A stretch of DNA of 64,000 nt from Ulota crispa (GCA_963920765.1 OY987245.1:8014727-8078726); one strand, 5' to 3'; shown: positions 36,302 through 48,463, counted from the stretch's first letter. Translations and numbers: made by a program. Notes: a model not told the origin generated them from the letters alone.

Positions 36302-39300
36302 ATGGTCCGAGTGCAACTGGACTGCGCTGCCAATGGCACAGAACTGGAAGATGGGTTGGACGACCGGATGAGCGCAGCCATGTGGCCGAATTCTACCGAG
36401 GCCAACCGGGACGTAACGCATGTGCTCACGAGTTCCCGGGTGGACCCCCCCTTCCACCCCATGAGCAGGAGGTCGCTCTCCCAGAAGCGCATGTTCGAGC
36501 CACCGCCATATCTGCTGTTCAAGCTCTTCAAAGGGCAACAACGTCCAGGCCAGGAGCCTGGTGACTACCAGGATGCTAATCAAGTCAATTCTCAACCTAT
36601 TGGGGATGTCTTGAAAGCCCACCGTCGCAGCAACTCGGTTCATGAGTATTCTTATGTGAATTCTAGGTTTGCTGATCCCGGTGGGCAGTACACTTCCAGT
36701 TCTGCGAAGAAGAACTGGCGGTGGTACTCAGCTTTCTACGTGTTTACTCTCTTCGTTGTCTGTTTTCTCTTCCTCAAGGTTTCGCTCTTCGGCTGGTATT
36801 CTGCTCACGAGAACGCTTCAAATCACATTCAGGTGCTTTTTCAGATTTTTTTTTTTGTTTTTCAACTTTTTCCTGTCTGCTCACGAGAAAGCTTCAGATC
36901 GCATTCAAGTGCTTTCAGAAATATTTTTACTTGTTTTTCATCTTTTTCCTGTCGTTTCTCCGGTTCTAGAATGGCTAAATTTGTTGAGTCGGTGTGGTTA
37001 GGAGCACCGAAATTGTGGTGTCCAAGTGCTTCTGCCCTAAAAATTAAGTCCCAGTGTCAATCTAAGCTTGCAGACAGGCACCAGTTCTCTTGAAAATTCG
37101 TTATTTTCACGAGAGCATATTTTTTACCGACACATTAGTGAATTCGAGCCTAACATTTCGCATTTATAGTATTTGTGAGATTTCCGGCCACGGTAATTAT
37201 GAACAATCTGCTTTTTAGTACACTCAAACCCCTTTATATAAATCGTACTGCCGGGGGATTCAACATTTTCCACTATGAATGTCTGATAAGTGTGCTACAT
37301 TTAAATAAGAGCATTGTCAAATGAGCATAGCATTCTATAGTCTCATTGTAGAAAAGGTCATAACAAAGAGTCTTGAGTGTACGAGAGCATCTGGTCACCG
37401 ACAGTTTTTGAAAGTCAAGGAGAAGGTGCTGAAACTACAGCTGCTTCGATGTTGGGGCCATGATAGTCCTTAACTTTTGGGTTATTTTGACCACCTGTGT
37501 CCCCAATTTTACTACTCTTGGCAATGGCGTAGTTTGTTTAAGTGATAGTTGTGGCTAAGTTGTGCAAGTTGTCAACTTGGAGAACTCAAAGGCTTTTAAA
37601 ATGGTTTTGAGTATGGTTAAGAGTCCACGGAGGATGCCGGTTGTTTTGGATTGGACTAGTTGCTCATGTAAAGCTGATTGAGTGCTGCAGTTTCACGGAG
37701 AGAAGACTTTATTGAGTCCTTTGCCTATGCAAGCAAAGAATGTAGTGGTTGAGAATCACGAAGGCGAAATCTCGGCAACTGATGATCCATGGCTTATAAG
37801 GAACCCGCACAGGAGCCACTGGGATCATCGCAAGGTGAATATTCTCCTCCACCTTGACTCTCACCAACACACGTGCTTATTTGACTTTGAACCCTCTTCT
37901 TCAGCAAGAGCAGAAGAGTTGCTTAAGATGCATCACTCCATGATTTGAAAAGAGAGTAGAATCTTTGATCACAGAACTATAACTTCGCTAGTGCATGTAC
38001 GGTATCATTATCGTTGGAAACCCGTTGTATGTGAAGGCTGTAAGTGTGATATTGTTCTTATAATATCTCTATGTGGCAGACACAGTCTTTTTGGCCTGAT
38101 GAGCTGTGGTCGAAGTCAACTATTGGTCAGAAGTATGAGCGGTGTATCGACCGTGCCAAGGATGCAAAAAGTGAGTTTATGATTTTGATGTTCGGTTCCT
38201 TGAGATCACTTTGTGAGATGTACTTTGGAATTCTATGCACTTAATTTTGTTGAAAACATAATATATATACTAGCAAGACTCTCAAAGATAGCTTCGCTGA
38301 AAATTTGTATTAGTTGTTATAAAGGATCTGAGGATTCTGGGACTGGTATATATGAAAAAAAGATCTTTGTTTGTATGTCACTGACCTGAACGTTTTGTTG
38401 GTTTGTAGAGCCTGGAGCTAAGACAAATGGCTACATTCTTGTAAAGGCAAACGGCGGTTTGAATCAGATGCGTGCAGGAGTGAGTATAGGATCTTACTAA
38501 AACTCTCCTGTTTAGAAAATGTAATATCCTACGCCTTAGTTGCTTCCACTATTGTTACAGTGCTTCCCTTTTTGGGGTATTTTCAACCCTAAATTATCCC
38601 TCACCACGATCAGCATTGGTGTTCTGCAGATTTGTGACATGGTGGCCATTGCAAAGCTGATGAACGCCACGCTCGTCGTCCCCAAACTCGACCACAGTTC
38701 CTTCTGGGATGATCCAAGGTTAGTTTTTGTTTTATACTCCCTCTGTCCCTCTAAAAACATCCAAAAAGCTTCCTTGCAAAGGATTAACTGTTTTTTTAGT
38801 CTTGGTGCTAGTAACACATGCATTCTAGAATCAACATACCATCTACCAAATGTATGCAAAATCTCCATTTTTGGTGTTGCCATTTGGGCACCCAAATTCC
38901 ATGCAAAAAGTCACATATTTGTGCATGCTGCCAGCTCCTCATTATTGATGATTTAAAGATTAGTAGCAACAATAGTACGTCATATGGGCAAGGCCAAGCT
39001 TGCTAGGAGAGGAATGCTCTCTAATTGCTTAACTTGCCCCCATGAGATCATTGAACATGGCATACGCTTTCTCAGTGTTTGAAAGCGTTTGAAATTATCA
39101 AAAGGGAGCTTTTTAGTGGTACAAGAAATGTGTCCAACTTGGAGCTTTTTAGAGGGACAGAGGGAGTATTAATTTGCTGGTATAATATTGTAGATATCGA
39201 CACACTGCTGAGAAAGTTCGCCTTTTTTCATGGTGCGCAACATAAATGAACATCTCTGACCTGGCGTGTGCAGTGAATTCAAGGACATTTTCGACTTGAA

Positions 39301-42300
39301 AACCTTCATTGAATCACTTAAAGAAGATGTGAATATTGTGGAAGCTTTACCACCTCACCTCGCCAAGATTAAGCGTGCCACCAAAGCTCCCATCTCTTGG
39401 TCAAAGGTAACACAAACCTCTTAATACCATATTAGGTAAATTGGGAAAAACAGTACATTCTGGGACTTTTCACTTTTTTGCCATTATGTACACTATATAG
39501 CATATTACAAAAAACAAGCGTGCACTTTCTTGTACAATAGTGAGGTCTCAATGAATGCCTCCAAGAACTTCAGATAATTACAACTTTGAGCTTTAATTAT
39601 GCCTACATTTACTGTATGTGGGATTAAGGTGGAGTACAAAATGGTCCCTCCATTTTTCCCAATTTACCTAATATAAAAGTATAGACTACTTTTCTGTCAT
39701 TGCTTTGTGGCACCTTTGTGTCGTGTCCTGGTTTTTTTGTGGTAATATGATGTCTGTCTCTGACAAAAGCCTGATGATTCTGCAGGCTCCGTACTATGAG
39801 AAGCAAATGACGTCCTTATTGAAGGCGAGCAAGGTGTTGTATTTTACGCACGCTGATTCAAGGTTGGCAAACAACGGTTTGCCGGACGACATCCAGCAGC
39901 TCCGGTGCCGAGTGAATTACCGAGCTCTCAAGTATGCCGAGCCCATTCGACAGTTGGCGGACACGCTCACCAACCGCATGCGTGAAGACAGTCCTTACTT
40001 AGCTTTGCATCTGAGGTGCGTGCCTTCAGTTGCATATACCTGGCCTCTTCTTGCATATTTTCGCTTATTACTTTGCACACACATAATATTTACATCAATA
40101 TACACATAGTAGAATTCGTTCGAAAACTCAAGATTCAACTTTTATGTTCATGAGAAGTTATTCGGACTGAACATCAGTTTGAAGCACTCTGCTCATCATT
40201 CAATCAGTGGACTTTTGAAGTGCTTAGGGATCCAGTTTATTGAAAAATGAGGGTACCGACCTATCGCTGTTGAAAATCCAGAGGTCAAATCTTAATGCGT
40301 AACGCCATGAGTAGAGCAGGATTAGACCTTTTTTGGGGGCTTTAACCAGAAAGTCAAGTTGGAGTTAAAATCAAAGGTAATTCTGTAGGTAGCTGGGGTA
40401 CTGTACAGTGTACACTGAATATTGCGTTTAGGTTGCCCACTAATTTCTTGACATTTTACACTATTCAAATATTTACTGCTGCTACAGTAATCTTCATCAA
40501 TAATTACTGCCATAAACAGATTTTAAAAGGTTTAACAACAATAATGAAGCTCCATAGCAACAAACTAGTGGTTTCCAAGTTGTAAATCATGTGAAATTCA
40601 AAGAAAGTTGCATGCGCCTCCAAGTGGCCAAGTGATGAGTCATGGGGTAATTTTCTAGGGTAAGGCAACCTAATTGTCAAGGCAACCTAAATGCAATATT
40701 TAGTGTAGGCAACCGATGGAAGGAAACCTGACACACGAAAAGCCCTTTTTTTTTTTACCTCCAATTGTAGTGTTCTGAAGACTCGGTTTTAGGGTTCATT
40801 CTCTGGAGACTCTTGTGCTTCACAATTGCAAGTAGAGCCATTTCTTAAATGACTATCCAGCTACTTTAGAGGTACACAATAGACTCGATGTTAACTAAGA
40901 GAATGCTGACACCGGATGAATGCTGCTCATTTTAGTGAGGTTTTTTTAAATAGAAGTGTATGGTTGGGATGATGGTGCCGTGCAGGTATGAGAAAGACAT
41001 GTTGGCCTTCACAGGCTGTTCACACGGCCTGTCAAACGAGGAAGTGGAGGAGCTGAGGCAGATGCGGAACGAGGTGAAGCACTGGAAGGAGAAGGACATT
41101 GATGGCGAGGAGAAGCGCAGGCAAGGTGGCTGCCCTCTCACTCCCCACGAGACAGGCTTGCTGTTGAAAGCAATGGGCTATCCGTCGTCGACGCAGATCT
41201 ACATCGTGGCCGGGGAGATCTTCGGCAAGGGCACCATGGACAGCCTTTACAACGAGTTCCCACACGTGTACAGTCACGATTCCCTGGCCACCGAGGAGGA
41301 GCTGGCTCCCTTGAAGCCATTCCAGAACCAGTTGGCTGGGTTGGACTACATGGTGGCCTTGGAGAGCGATGTGTTCGTGTACACCTACGACGGCAACATG
41401 GCCAAGGCCGTCATGGGGCATCGCCAATTCGAAGGCTACCGAAAAACCATCAGCCCAGACAGGTGAAGTGAAATTCTCACATGGAGTTTAGGGTTTCCGG
41501 CAATGCAGTGACTTATTTACTATGTTGTACACCTCCAATTCATTTGAAAATTCTCCCACATATACCTAACTTGGTCTTCTACACAGAGCAATTAAACCTC
41601 ATCTTTGTGTAGAGGAATTTTTTTGGCTATAAGAGTGGTCAAAGGCTTCTGAAATTTTTGAGCACAAAGGGCAGAAAAAACATTTTTTTCACTTTGAGAT
41701 GTGAATATCTCACTCCTCTCTATCTGAAATGAACTGATTTTTTTTCCCACAAGTACCTCCAACTTTTTTCTTCACTTTCAGATGTGAATATCTTACTCCT
41801 CTCCATTTGTAATGAGCTGATTTTTTTTTCTCACAAGTACCTCATGTAGTCTAGGACAAGATCCTATGGTTGGATTCTCAAAAAAAGCTTTTTTTCCCTA
41901 CCCTTCTACTCATTCCCCTAAAAGTGGCAGTTTTCAGTGACCTTTTACAGGAAAAAGGGCATGGGCCTTTAGGGTTTAGGGTTTATATGTTGTTGTGGGT
42001 TTTGTGGCTTATCACGTGGTCCTCGTTGTGTGTTGTGTGCAGGCAATTGTTAGTGAAGCTGATTGACGAATATGAAGCAAGAATGATCACATGGAAAGAC
42101 TTTGAAGATCAAGTTCGCAAGATCCACCATAAGCGAACAGGAGTGCCACACTGGAGGCAGGTGGGAGAGTATCCCAAATATGAAGAGAATTTTTATTCGA
42201 ACCCTTACCCAGGGTGCATATGTAAGAAGGAAGCAGAGGCAGAGGCTGGACGGGTACTCAAGAGACTTTCAATGAATCATCAGTCATCATCATTATCATC

Positions 42301-42310
42301 AAGTTTGTAA
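36302..42310 (+). CDS. Plant O-fucosyltransferase-family glycosyltransferase (complete)
   Basis: Nine exons join in phase: 36302-36832, 37691-37834, 38080-38170, 38409-38479, 38630-38718, 39274-39406, 39786-40015, 40986-41462 and 42043-42310 (stop TAA 42308-42310); 677 aa. The ATG at 36302 is the first in its frame after a TAG. Residues 1-140 are a long cytosolic, Ser/Pro-rich tail, and 141-164 ([18 protein letters not shown] region) a membrane anchor, so a Golgi type II protein. Family marks follow: [18 protein letters not shown] at about 262-279 (nucleotide-sugar site loop), [17 protein letters not shown] at about 425-441, a YSHDSL motif, [19 protein letters not shown] at 554-572, and the C-terminal [13 protein letters not shown]. 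Such proteins include the GT106 RG-I rhamnosyltransferases and cell-wall/adhesion proteins such as ESMD1; the exact donor and acceptor cannot be told. Introns hold a Stowaway-like MITE, a small inverted-repeat element and a decayed TTAA element. Confidence 0.93.
36801..36952 (+). repeat. 76-bp tandem duplication across the exon 1 donor site
   Basis: Copy 1 (36801-36876) holds the last 32 exon bases and the donor CAG|GTGC. Copy 2 (36877-36952) is intronic and has CAA|GTGC at the same place. Both start CTGCTCACGAGAA and end TTTTTCCTGT. Confidence 0.95.
38737..39166. mobile_element. Stowaway-like (Tc1/mariner) MITE in O-FucT intron 5
   Basis: 430 bp, CTCCCTCTGTCCCTCTAAAA ... TTTTTAGAGGGACAGAGGGAG, flanked by TA on both sides (38735-38736 and 39167-39168). 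The CTCCCTCYGT end is the hallmark of Stowaway elements. Confidence 0.92.
39431..39672. mobile_element. Short inverted-repeat element in O-FucT intron 6
   Basis: 242 bp with perfect 20-bp ends: ATTAGGTAAATTGGGAAAAA and its inverse. Not assigned to a superfamily. Confidence 0.85.
41570..41985. mobile_element. Decayed TTAA-family fragment in O-FucT intron 8
   Basis: Matches the interior of A1/A9 (AAAGTGGCAGTTTTCAGTGA, AGTCTAGGACAAGATCCTA) and ends GGGCCTTTAGGGTTTAGGG without an intact TTAA. An internal near-duplicate (GATGTGAATATCT) occurs at 41698 and 41781. Confidence 0.65.
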
Positions 42311-42749
42311 CTTTCAAGCAAAGTGCAATCTCGTTGAGTTTTTTTTTGTTGTAGTCTACCTTTTGCCGAAAGTGCGAATTGTGGTGCTAGCGAGTGGGTA
42401 GTCAATTTCTTCTCCTTGGTAAATCACTGAAGGGGTTTCTAGCTACATTCTGCCAGCGGGGTTAGCAGTTTTTAGCTACTAGTGCCTTCTAGCCATTATT
42501 ATTTTTTATTCTGTTCCATGAGATCTTGGCTTGCTGTTTTAGAAACTGCTGTGACCATCAGCAAAAGCCGCGACGAAGTTCTTAGGTTTCCACTTAATTG
42601 AGTGCTGACCCATCCCAACAAAATTGTTACTTTTTCACCATCATCAAGTGTACATTGAATAATAAAACATTGAATTTTGAAGTAGCTTTCTGCGCATTTG
42701 GCTTCTTTCGCAGGTCAGTTTACTGAAGAGGGCCGTACTGTTGTGGGGG
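42311..42749 (+). promoter_or_regulatory. 3' flank of the O-FucT gene with poly(A) signal
   Basis: AATAAA at 42661-42666 lies about 350 bases after the stop codon, a plausible 3' UTR length. No gene is seen between there and element E2. Confidence 0.5.
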
Positions 42750-43079
42750 TAAGGTAGGAGGCTCGAAAACCGTCCAGGCTCTAAAACCGCTCACCCTCTG
42801 AAATGTACCCATTCTGTACACGTTTTTTTCCATAGATTTCATAGATGTACAGGCGAGGTACATTTGAGGAGGTGAGTGGTTTTAGAGCCCTATGTCACTT
42901 CAGCTTCAAAATTTTATAACTAATTCCACAAAATTCCAAAAAGTATGAAACAACTTGAATTAGATGTCAATTCTTTTAGTCTTTCAAGAAAAAGATACTG
43001 AAAAATATTTCAAGAAGTTCCACTTCCCCAAAATTCAGTTTCAGCCCTTAGATGGTCGGTTAATTAGCCTCCTACCTTA
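42750..43079. mobile_element. Family E MITE, copy 2 (inverted relative to copy 1)
   Basis: TAAGGTAGGAGGCTCGAAAA ... TTAGCCTCCTACCTTA. It contains GGTGAGTGGTTTTAGAGCCC and its inverse. Confidence 0.88.
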
Positions 43080-43347
43080 ATAGCCTAGCCTGGGGAAGTT
43101 CCCAAACCTGTACTCAAGTCTTTTCTGCAGTTCTTGGTGTGAAAGTTGTGCCGATCTAGGTCGGAGAATGTCTTTCAGCTGCGAGAGTTGGTTCTGGTTT
43201 TGAGTTTCTTTGTGTTATTTGTGTGCGTAGGAAGGTAAGATAAGTTACCTTGAAAGAAAGCTGATAACTATAGCACAACATGAAGATATACTGAATAGAA
43301 ACAGTACAAAAGAAACTTTACTGGAACCGGAGTCTCCATTTACTTCA

Positions 43348-43673
43348 AGGGAAAATTTATGGATACCCCTGAAGTTGTGATGTTTGTACAGATGCCCCTG
43401 CTTTTTCAGAAATTGCACAGAAACCCTTGAATGACCATAATTTTCAGGTGTTTGTTTTCTTATGCAAGTTACTTCTTTCATTTTCATGACCAATGTTAAA
43501 GCAAAGAGTGCAATTGAACGGAAAAGAAGCAACTTGCACACAAGGGAGAATGAAGTAACATGCACAATAGAATAAACGTCTGAAAGGTCCAAGGATATTT
43601 ATGCAATTTCTGAAAAAGCAGGGGTATTTATACAAATATGACAAACTTCAGGAGTATCCATAAAATTTTCCCT
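43348..43673. mobile_element. Family N hairpin MITE, copy 5
   Basis: GGGAAAATTTATGGATACCC ... GAGTATCCATAAAATTTTCCC with the shared core CAACTTGCACACAAGGGAGA. Confidence 0.85.
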
Positions 43674-43886
43674 AAAAGTTACTAGCAAGTTAGAGACCTA
43701 TCAAGAAGAAACCAAACCGTGAGATACTGCTTCGGGAGGACCTTAGGGAAATTAAGGAGGATTAAAGATTGATACTTAAATTCTGTGTATCACAAGACAG
43801 AATACGAAGGAACTAAAAAAGAGTAAGTAAAACTAGAGATAGTAGTTTGAGAAATCTAAACTTTCTTAAGATGCTTAGTAAGCCAG

Positions 43887-45034
43887 TAAGGTAGGTACAC
43901 CCAATGGCGTGGGTGTACCCAATGCCACTGAAATGTTAGGCATGTAGGTATTTCTGATAGAAAATGTAACTCATTTAACCCCTAAAGGATCATTGTCCCT
44001 TTGGGGGATAAATGGGATTTTGGGCAGGTATCTACGCCTTCAATTTTTGTCTTAATTTTTTGAAACTTTTTTTGAAGATAGAAAAACACATTAGCTTTTG
44101 GGGAATATAATTTTTATTCCAATTGATGCCAAGGAGCCAAAGTCATGCCCAAATAAGCACAAATTTGGGGACTAGGGGCAGCAAAAAAAATTCTTATAAA
44201 AACTTGAAAAAAAAAAACTATATTCTTTTCTTATAGATTATATCTTTGTCTACATCTGAAGCTTTGATTCATTCCATTTGGACTAGTTATGAGAAAGTTA
44301 TGGACAATCTTGTTTTTTGGGCAACGCAAGCATCTTCTTGAAAAAATAACTTGTAAACTTCATTTTTGAATGCAGGTCTAACATTTTTTCAAAAAAACTA
44401 TTGGAGAGGGTGAAGTTTGCTTTCTAGAACAATCTCACCATTGGGATTATTGCATTTCAATTCCAGTCTAGGGTTGTTATCAATTTAAGTTTTTGTTCAA
44501 TCTCATACCTTCTTCTGCCTAATGTTTTTTTTAAAGAATGAAAATTAAGTTTTTCTTTTAAAATTTTTTTCCCAAGATTCCCAACTCAACTTCCCACCAT
44601 GAAAAAATAGAATTCCAAACTCTATGGTGCAAAAATTTTAAGTTAAAAATGTTCAAAAATAAAAAATCTAGTCAAGCAAGGTGCAAAAAAAGTTCATTTT
44701 TACACTTTAAATGCACATATCTTCCAATCTGTGTGGTTAAATTTATTGAGTTTTGTACAACACATTCTTATAGTAGTCTAGTACAAGATCCTATGGTCAG
44801 ATATGCAAAATGCCTGATTTTCAAACTTTTTACTCTTTGCCATAGAGGTGGCAGTTTTGAGTGTCTTTTGACAGAATAAAGGCCATGGTCCTTTAGGGGT
44901 TAAAGATGGTCTATCTTCTGAGTTTCAAAAGGTAAGCTATCTTTAAATGGCTTACATTTTCTGTCAAAAATGACTACATGCCTAACATTTCAGTGGCATT
45001 GGGTACACCCATGCCATTGGGTGTACCTACCTTA
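43887..45034. mobile_element. Family B element (TA-AGGTAGG ends), interrupted by a TTAA element
   Basis: TAAGGTAGGTACACCCAATG ... CATTGGGTGTACCTACCTTA. The two outer arms (about 90 and 130 bp) are inverted copies of each other. A 929-bp TTAA element sits at the end of the left arm. Confidence 0.9.
43975..44903. mobile_element. TTAA family element inside family B
   Basis: 929 bp, TTAA-CCCCTAAAGGATCA ... TGGTCCTTTAGGGG-TTAA; homologous to A1. The left flank AACTCAT-TTAA and right flank TTAA-AGATGG mirror the host's other arm, which reads GCCAT-TTAA-AGATAG with one TTAA. Confidence 0.93.
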
Positions 45035-45082
45035 TATCAAACGCAACTCACAAATTGGTGCAGTCCATTCAGCCTTTAACCC

Positions 45083-45313
45083 TTAACCCTTAAAGGACCA
45101 CTCTACGTATTACATAGTAAATATGCTACCATATGATTGGCCAATAAAAAGTTTTAATTTGGGATCTTGACTAGCTCACTAGAACTGCATTGATCTATAG
45201 TCTAACTTCTTTGTTGATCTCAAATGTAGTAAAGGTGTGGATGCATTCCAAATACAAGAAAATACCAAATATTGTATTGGCCGCAAAGGGCTCTTTGGTC
45301 CTTTAAGGGTTAA
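45083..45313. mobile_element. TTAA family element A10
   Basis: 231 bp, TTAA-CCCTTAAAGGACCA ... TTTGGTCCTTTAAGGG-TTAA. It is the left half of a large palindrome with A11. Confidence 0.88.
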
Positions 45314-45543
45314 AGGACCAAGGAGCCCTTTGCGGCCAATACAATATTTGGTATTTTCTTGTATTTGGAATGCATCCACACCTTTACTACATTTGAGATC
45401 AACAAAGAAGTTAGACTATAGATCAATACAGTTCTAGTGAGGTAGTCAAGATCCCAAATTGAAACTTTTTGATGGTAGCAAATGCCAGTTATAAAGCAAC
45501 ATACATACTATGTATTATAGTAGCTTGGTCCTTTAAGGGTTAA
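45310..45543. mobile_element. TTAA family element A11, inverted next to A10
   Basis: An inverse copy of A10, beginning TTAA-AGGACCAAGGAGCCC (the outer CCCTTA of the left end is missing) and ending TTGGTCCTTTAAGGG-TTAA. A short frame (MDAFQIQENTKYCIGRKG...) reads from both arms. Confidence 0.85.
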
Positions 45544-45795
45544 ATTTTTGTTTTTTCATTGGTCGCGCGACACACACCCAAAAATGTAAGCAGAAGTAAA
45601 AGGTGGATATAAATAAATAGTATAAATAACATGTGCATGTACTTCCATAAATACTACTAATGTTAACAAGTTTCATCCAAATTTTGGCATTTGCTTAGGG
45701 AGAGATTTGACAATTTCATCCATTTTTTTTTTCACCTAAGTATTTTAGTGTTATGATAGCCAGTCACAAGTTGAGGTTAGATTGTGGCTAAAATG
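45544..45795 (+). repeat. Family C dispersed repeat, copy 5
   Basis: T-rich start, then TTGGTCGCGCGACACACACC, AATGTAAGCAGAAGTAAAAG and the family's TAGCCAGTCACAAGTTGAGG block. Confidence 0.55.
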
Positions 45796-46090
45796 TACCA
45801 CCCCTTTTTTACTATTCTACCACAGCTACTACATATGGTCAATGTTTACAATGTTAAAGTAGGTATGGACCACGGGAAAACATCAATAATTTGAAAATAC
45901 AACTTGACATAGAAGTTGCAACTTTAATTGTTCATAGTATCAATTAAAAAAATCCAAATTAAACTAACTACATATTATATTTTTTTAATTGATACTATGA
46001 GCAAGATCTAGAGCTAAGAAAACAAAATCAAAGTAGCAACTTCTATGTCAAGTTGAATCAATAGCAAAATCTTAGACCCTAAAGACTCTC

Positions 46091-46339
46091 CTTAACCCTT
46101 GAGCGCCTAGCACAAATTCACTCAAATCCAAACCATTTGGAACTCATTCCAATCAAACTATCACCTAAAAGAGATCCACAAAAATTGACCGTACCGATTG
46201 GTAGTGAACAAAGGCCTGAAGTTCCAAGGAAAAGGACATGTCCTTTCATTGCATCATTGAAAAGATTATAATGGTAAAACAAGGAAATTTTTCAAAACCT
46301 AGAGGCCATATTTTGACCCCTTGGGCGCTTAGGGGTTAA
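46091..46339. mobile_element. TTAA family element A13
   Basis: 249 bp, TTAA-CCCTTGAGCGCCTA ... TTGGGCGCTTAGGGG-TTAA. Same length and end subtype as A6. Confidence 0.85.
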
Positions 46340-46547
46340 GAAGGCTCAAAAAGGATCCCAAGATATGTACTTATTGCAACAAACAAATCACTAATCCCCT
46401 ATTTCCACCCACCCTTTGAGTTTAATGCAATCATGAATATTATGTTGATGTAACATCTCAATAGGACAAAGATGTGGGTATAATGGAACTATAAACTATA
46501 TTTACTCTATTTGTATATATGAATGAAGTACTTGGATAGTGAAGACT

Positions 46548-46660
46548 GTAAATGTCCTAAATGACTCAATTTTATTGTAATTGAGTCATTGTATAGTCGT
46601 TTAGGACATTTGCAATCGTTGTGAACAAGTCGTTTAGGACATGTTTTTCTTCTAGTGTAA
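46548..46660 (-). mobile_element. CACTA-like terminus with subterminal hairpin
   Basis: The minus strand from 46660 reads CACTAGAAGAAAAACATGTC, with repeated TCCTAAACGACT blocks and a hairpin around TGACTCAATTTTATTG. It resembles 14965-15120. The other end was not found. Confidence 0.6.
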
Positions 46661-46699
46661 CCTCCTCTCACTATTAAATCTTAAATTCTAATTTAAGTA

Positions 46700-47420
46700 A
46701 TCTTATGGTATTAAAGAGGTTAGGTTGTGATATTAAAGAGTTAGGATGTGATGTTAAAGAGGTAGGATGTGATATTAAAGAGGGTATGGTGTGATATTAA
46801 TGAGGTAGGACGTGATATTAAAGAGGTCAAATGTGATATTACAAAGGTCATTGTGATTGTATTTATAATATCACAGAGAATGAAGATGTGATGTTAAAGA
46901 GGTTAGGATGTGATACTACATAAGTAATTAAGATTTTAGTAGTATGATTAGTAGTAATACTAACCTCTTTAATATCATAGCCTATGTTTTTAATATCACA
47001 CTTTACCTCTTTAATATCACATCATCACCTCTTTAATATCACATCATCACCTCTTTAATATCACATCCTTGCCTCTTTAATGTCACACCCTACCTCTTTA
47101 ATATCACATCTCCAATCTCTGTGATATTATGGATACAATCATAGTGACCTTTGTAATATCACTTCTTGACCTCAGTAATATCACATATGTCCCTTTATAA
47201 TATCACACATCAATCTTTGTGACACTGTCCCATACATACATTATGAAGACTTCATGAAATTTTTATAAAGTAATTTGTGAAGCTTTGCAAGGGTGATAAC
47301 TTTGCAGATTATGGTTCAACCACCACCCAATAACTTTCAAAAAAATTCCAGATAAAGTTATCCCAAAGCCATAAAAAGTCAAAGGTTTGACACCCACTAA
47401 TGCCTAGTTGTATTGTTTTA
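46700..47420. mobile_element. Foldback-like element G2 with subterminal repeats
   Basis: The left arm carries 6-8 units of GTGATATTAAAGAGGTAGGA type. The right arm carries the same units inverted (CCTCTTTAATATCACATC), then AAGACTTCATGAAATTTTTA and CTTTGCAAGGGTGATAAC as in G1. The centre is near 46955. Confidence 0.75.
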
Positions 47421-47737
47421 GATTGTGCATGTGAATAAGGCCCTTCATACAAGGACTAAATTACCATTTTACATACATGATTTTTGTGATATACAATAGG
47501 AAAGTCATACGAGGTTGAGACACTTCACACACTTTCTAATGCACATAGCGTAGGCTCAATCAATGTTAAGAGTGTCAATATTAAGGGCCTTGTGAAGGGT
47601 TCATAATTTTGCTAATGTTTCAAATTAGAGATGTTTCTCCCATGATCCACTCCTACTTTAACATTGTAAACATTGACCATGTGTAGTAGTTGTGGTAGAA
47701 TAGTCGAAAAGGTGATACATATATCAATTCCCGGCTA

Positions 47738-47976
47738 AAATTTGCCAGAAAATTAAACGCTAAGTCCGATACTCAGTAAAGATTGCCAATTCATGTTTCT
47801 ACAAGCAGTAGAAAGATTTAGACTTTGTAACATATTACCAGAGAATAATAGCTAAATAAATGCTACAATTTGTTTGAAAGAATTATTTCTACTAGGAGTA
47901 GCTGACGGTATCATTGCAAAGAAACTAGCGCAACGGTCTTGCACATGCAATGCAACTGTAATCTGAGTTCATAACG
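47738..47976. other. Spacer, no feature recognised
   Basis: Nothing supported. Confidence 0.4.
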
Positions 47977-48463
47977 GCTTGGTGCACTGCAAATACGTGT
48001 TTGTGGGACCAGGGTGGAAGAGTGCAGATTTCTCTGTAAAGAGGGTGAAAATAAAAATCAGTCACTTATTTTTTTTGTAGGTACATATAGTGCATGACAC
48101 TTATAACCAACAACTATTGGCCAAACAAGAAATAGTAAGGCACAACACATATACTCAACAGTTCAAAATTAATTCCAGGACAAACCCTAGGCTTCATCTT
48201 GGTAGACTCAAATTTTTGATAACTTATTTTTTGACAAAGCCTTGGGCTAACCCCTTGAATTGGGAGAATTGGGAGTTGTTGGTTAGAAGTGTCATGCACT
48301 ATGTTATCTCTTTCTGCGGTTCTGCGCAAAATCAGAATCTCTGAACAAATATGAATTAACTTCTCAAATTCAGTGTGTCAACACTAGATTTTACATTTTC
48401 TGCCAGGTGAAAAATCTGAGCTTTTCCACCCTGGCCCCCCCAATCACATATATGCAGAATACC
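47977..48463. mobile_element. Family O repeat, copy 2, with nested hairpin
   Basis: Shares GTGCACTGCAAATACG and TCCACCCTGGCCCC with copy 1. It is enlarged by the nested element at 48087-48303. Confidence 0.55.
48087..48303. mobile_element. Nested inverted-repeat MITE (family T)
   Basis: ATAGTGCATGACACTTATAA ... TTAGAAGTGTCATGCACTAT; the arms also match at AACCAACAACT. About 217 bp. Confidence 0.85.

Larger units (their letters stand above)
45796..47737. mobile_element. Family K-related composite with internal insertions
   Basis: A block of about 65 bp at the left (ACTATTCTACCACAGCTACT, TTTACAATGTTAAAGTAGG) is inverted at the right near 47655-47720. The right end GATACATATATCAATTCCC equals the end of family K. 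The left end is cut by repeat C5. Elements A13 and G2 lie inside. Confidence 0.65.

Noticed and set aside
35962-36531. 189-codon minus-strand frame over the O-FucT leader
   Set aside because: It is the antisense shadow of the upstream ORF and exon 1; the repeated peptide in it comes from the tandem duplication.
41032-41427. 131-codon minus-strand frame
   Set aside because: Antisense shadow of O-FucT exon 8.
46700-47200. Possible satellite array
   Set aside because: The units invert around a centre and recur in the arms of a second element, so a foldback element explains them better.
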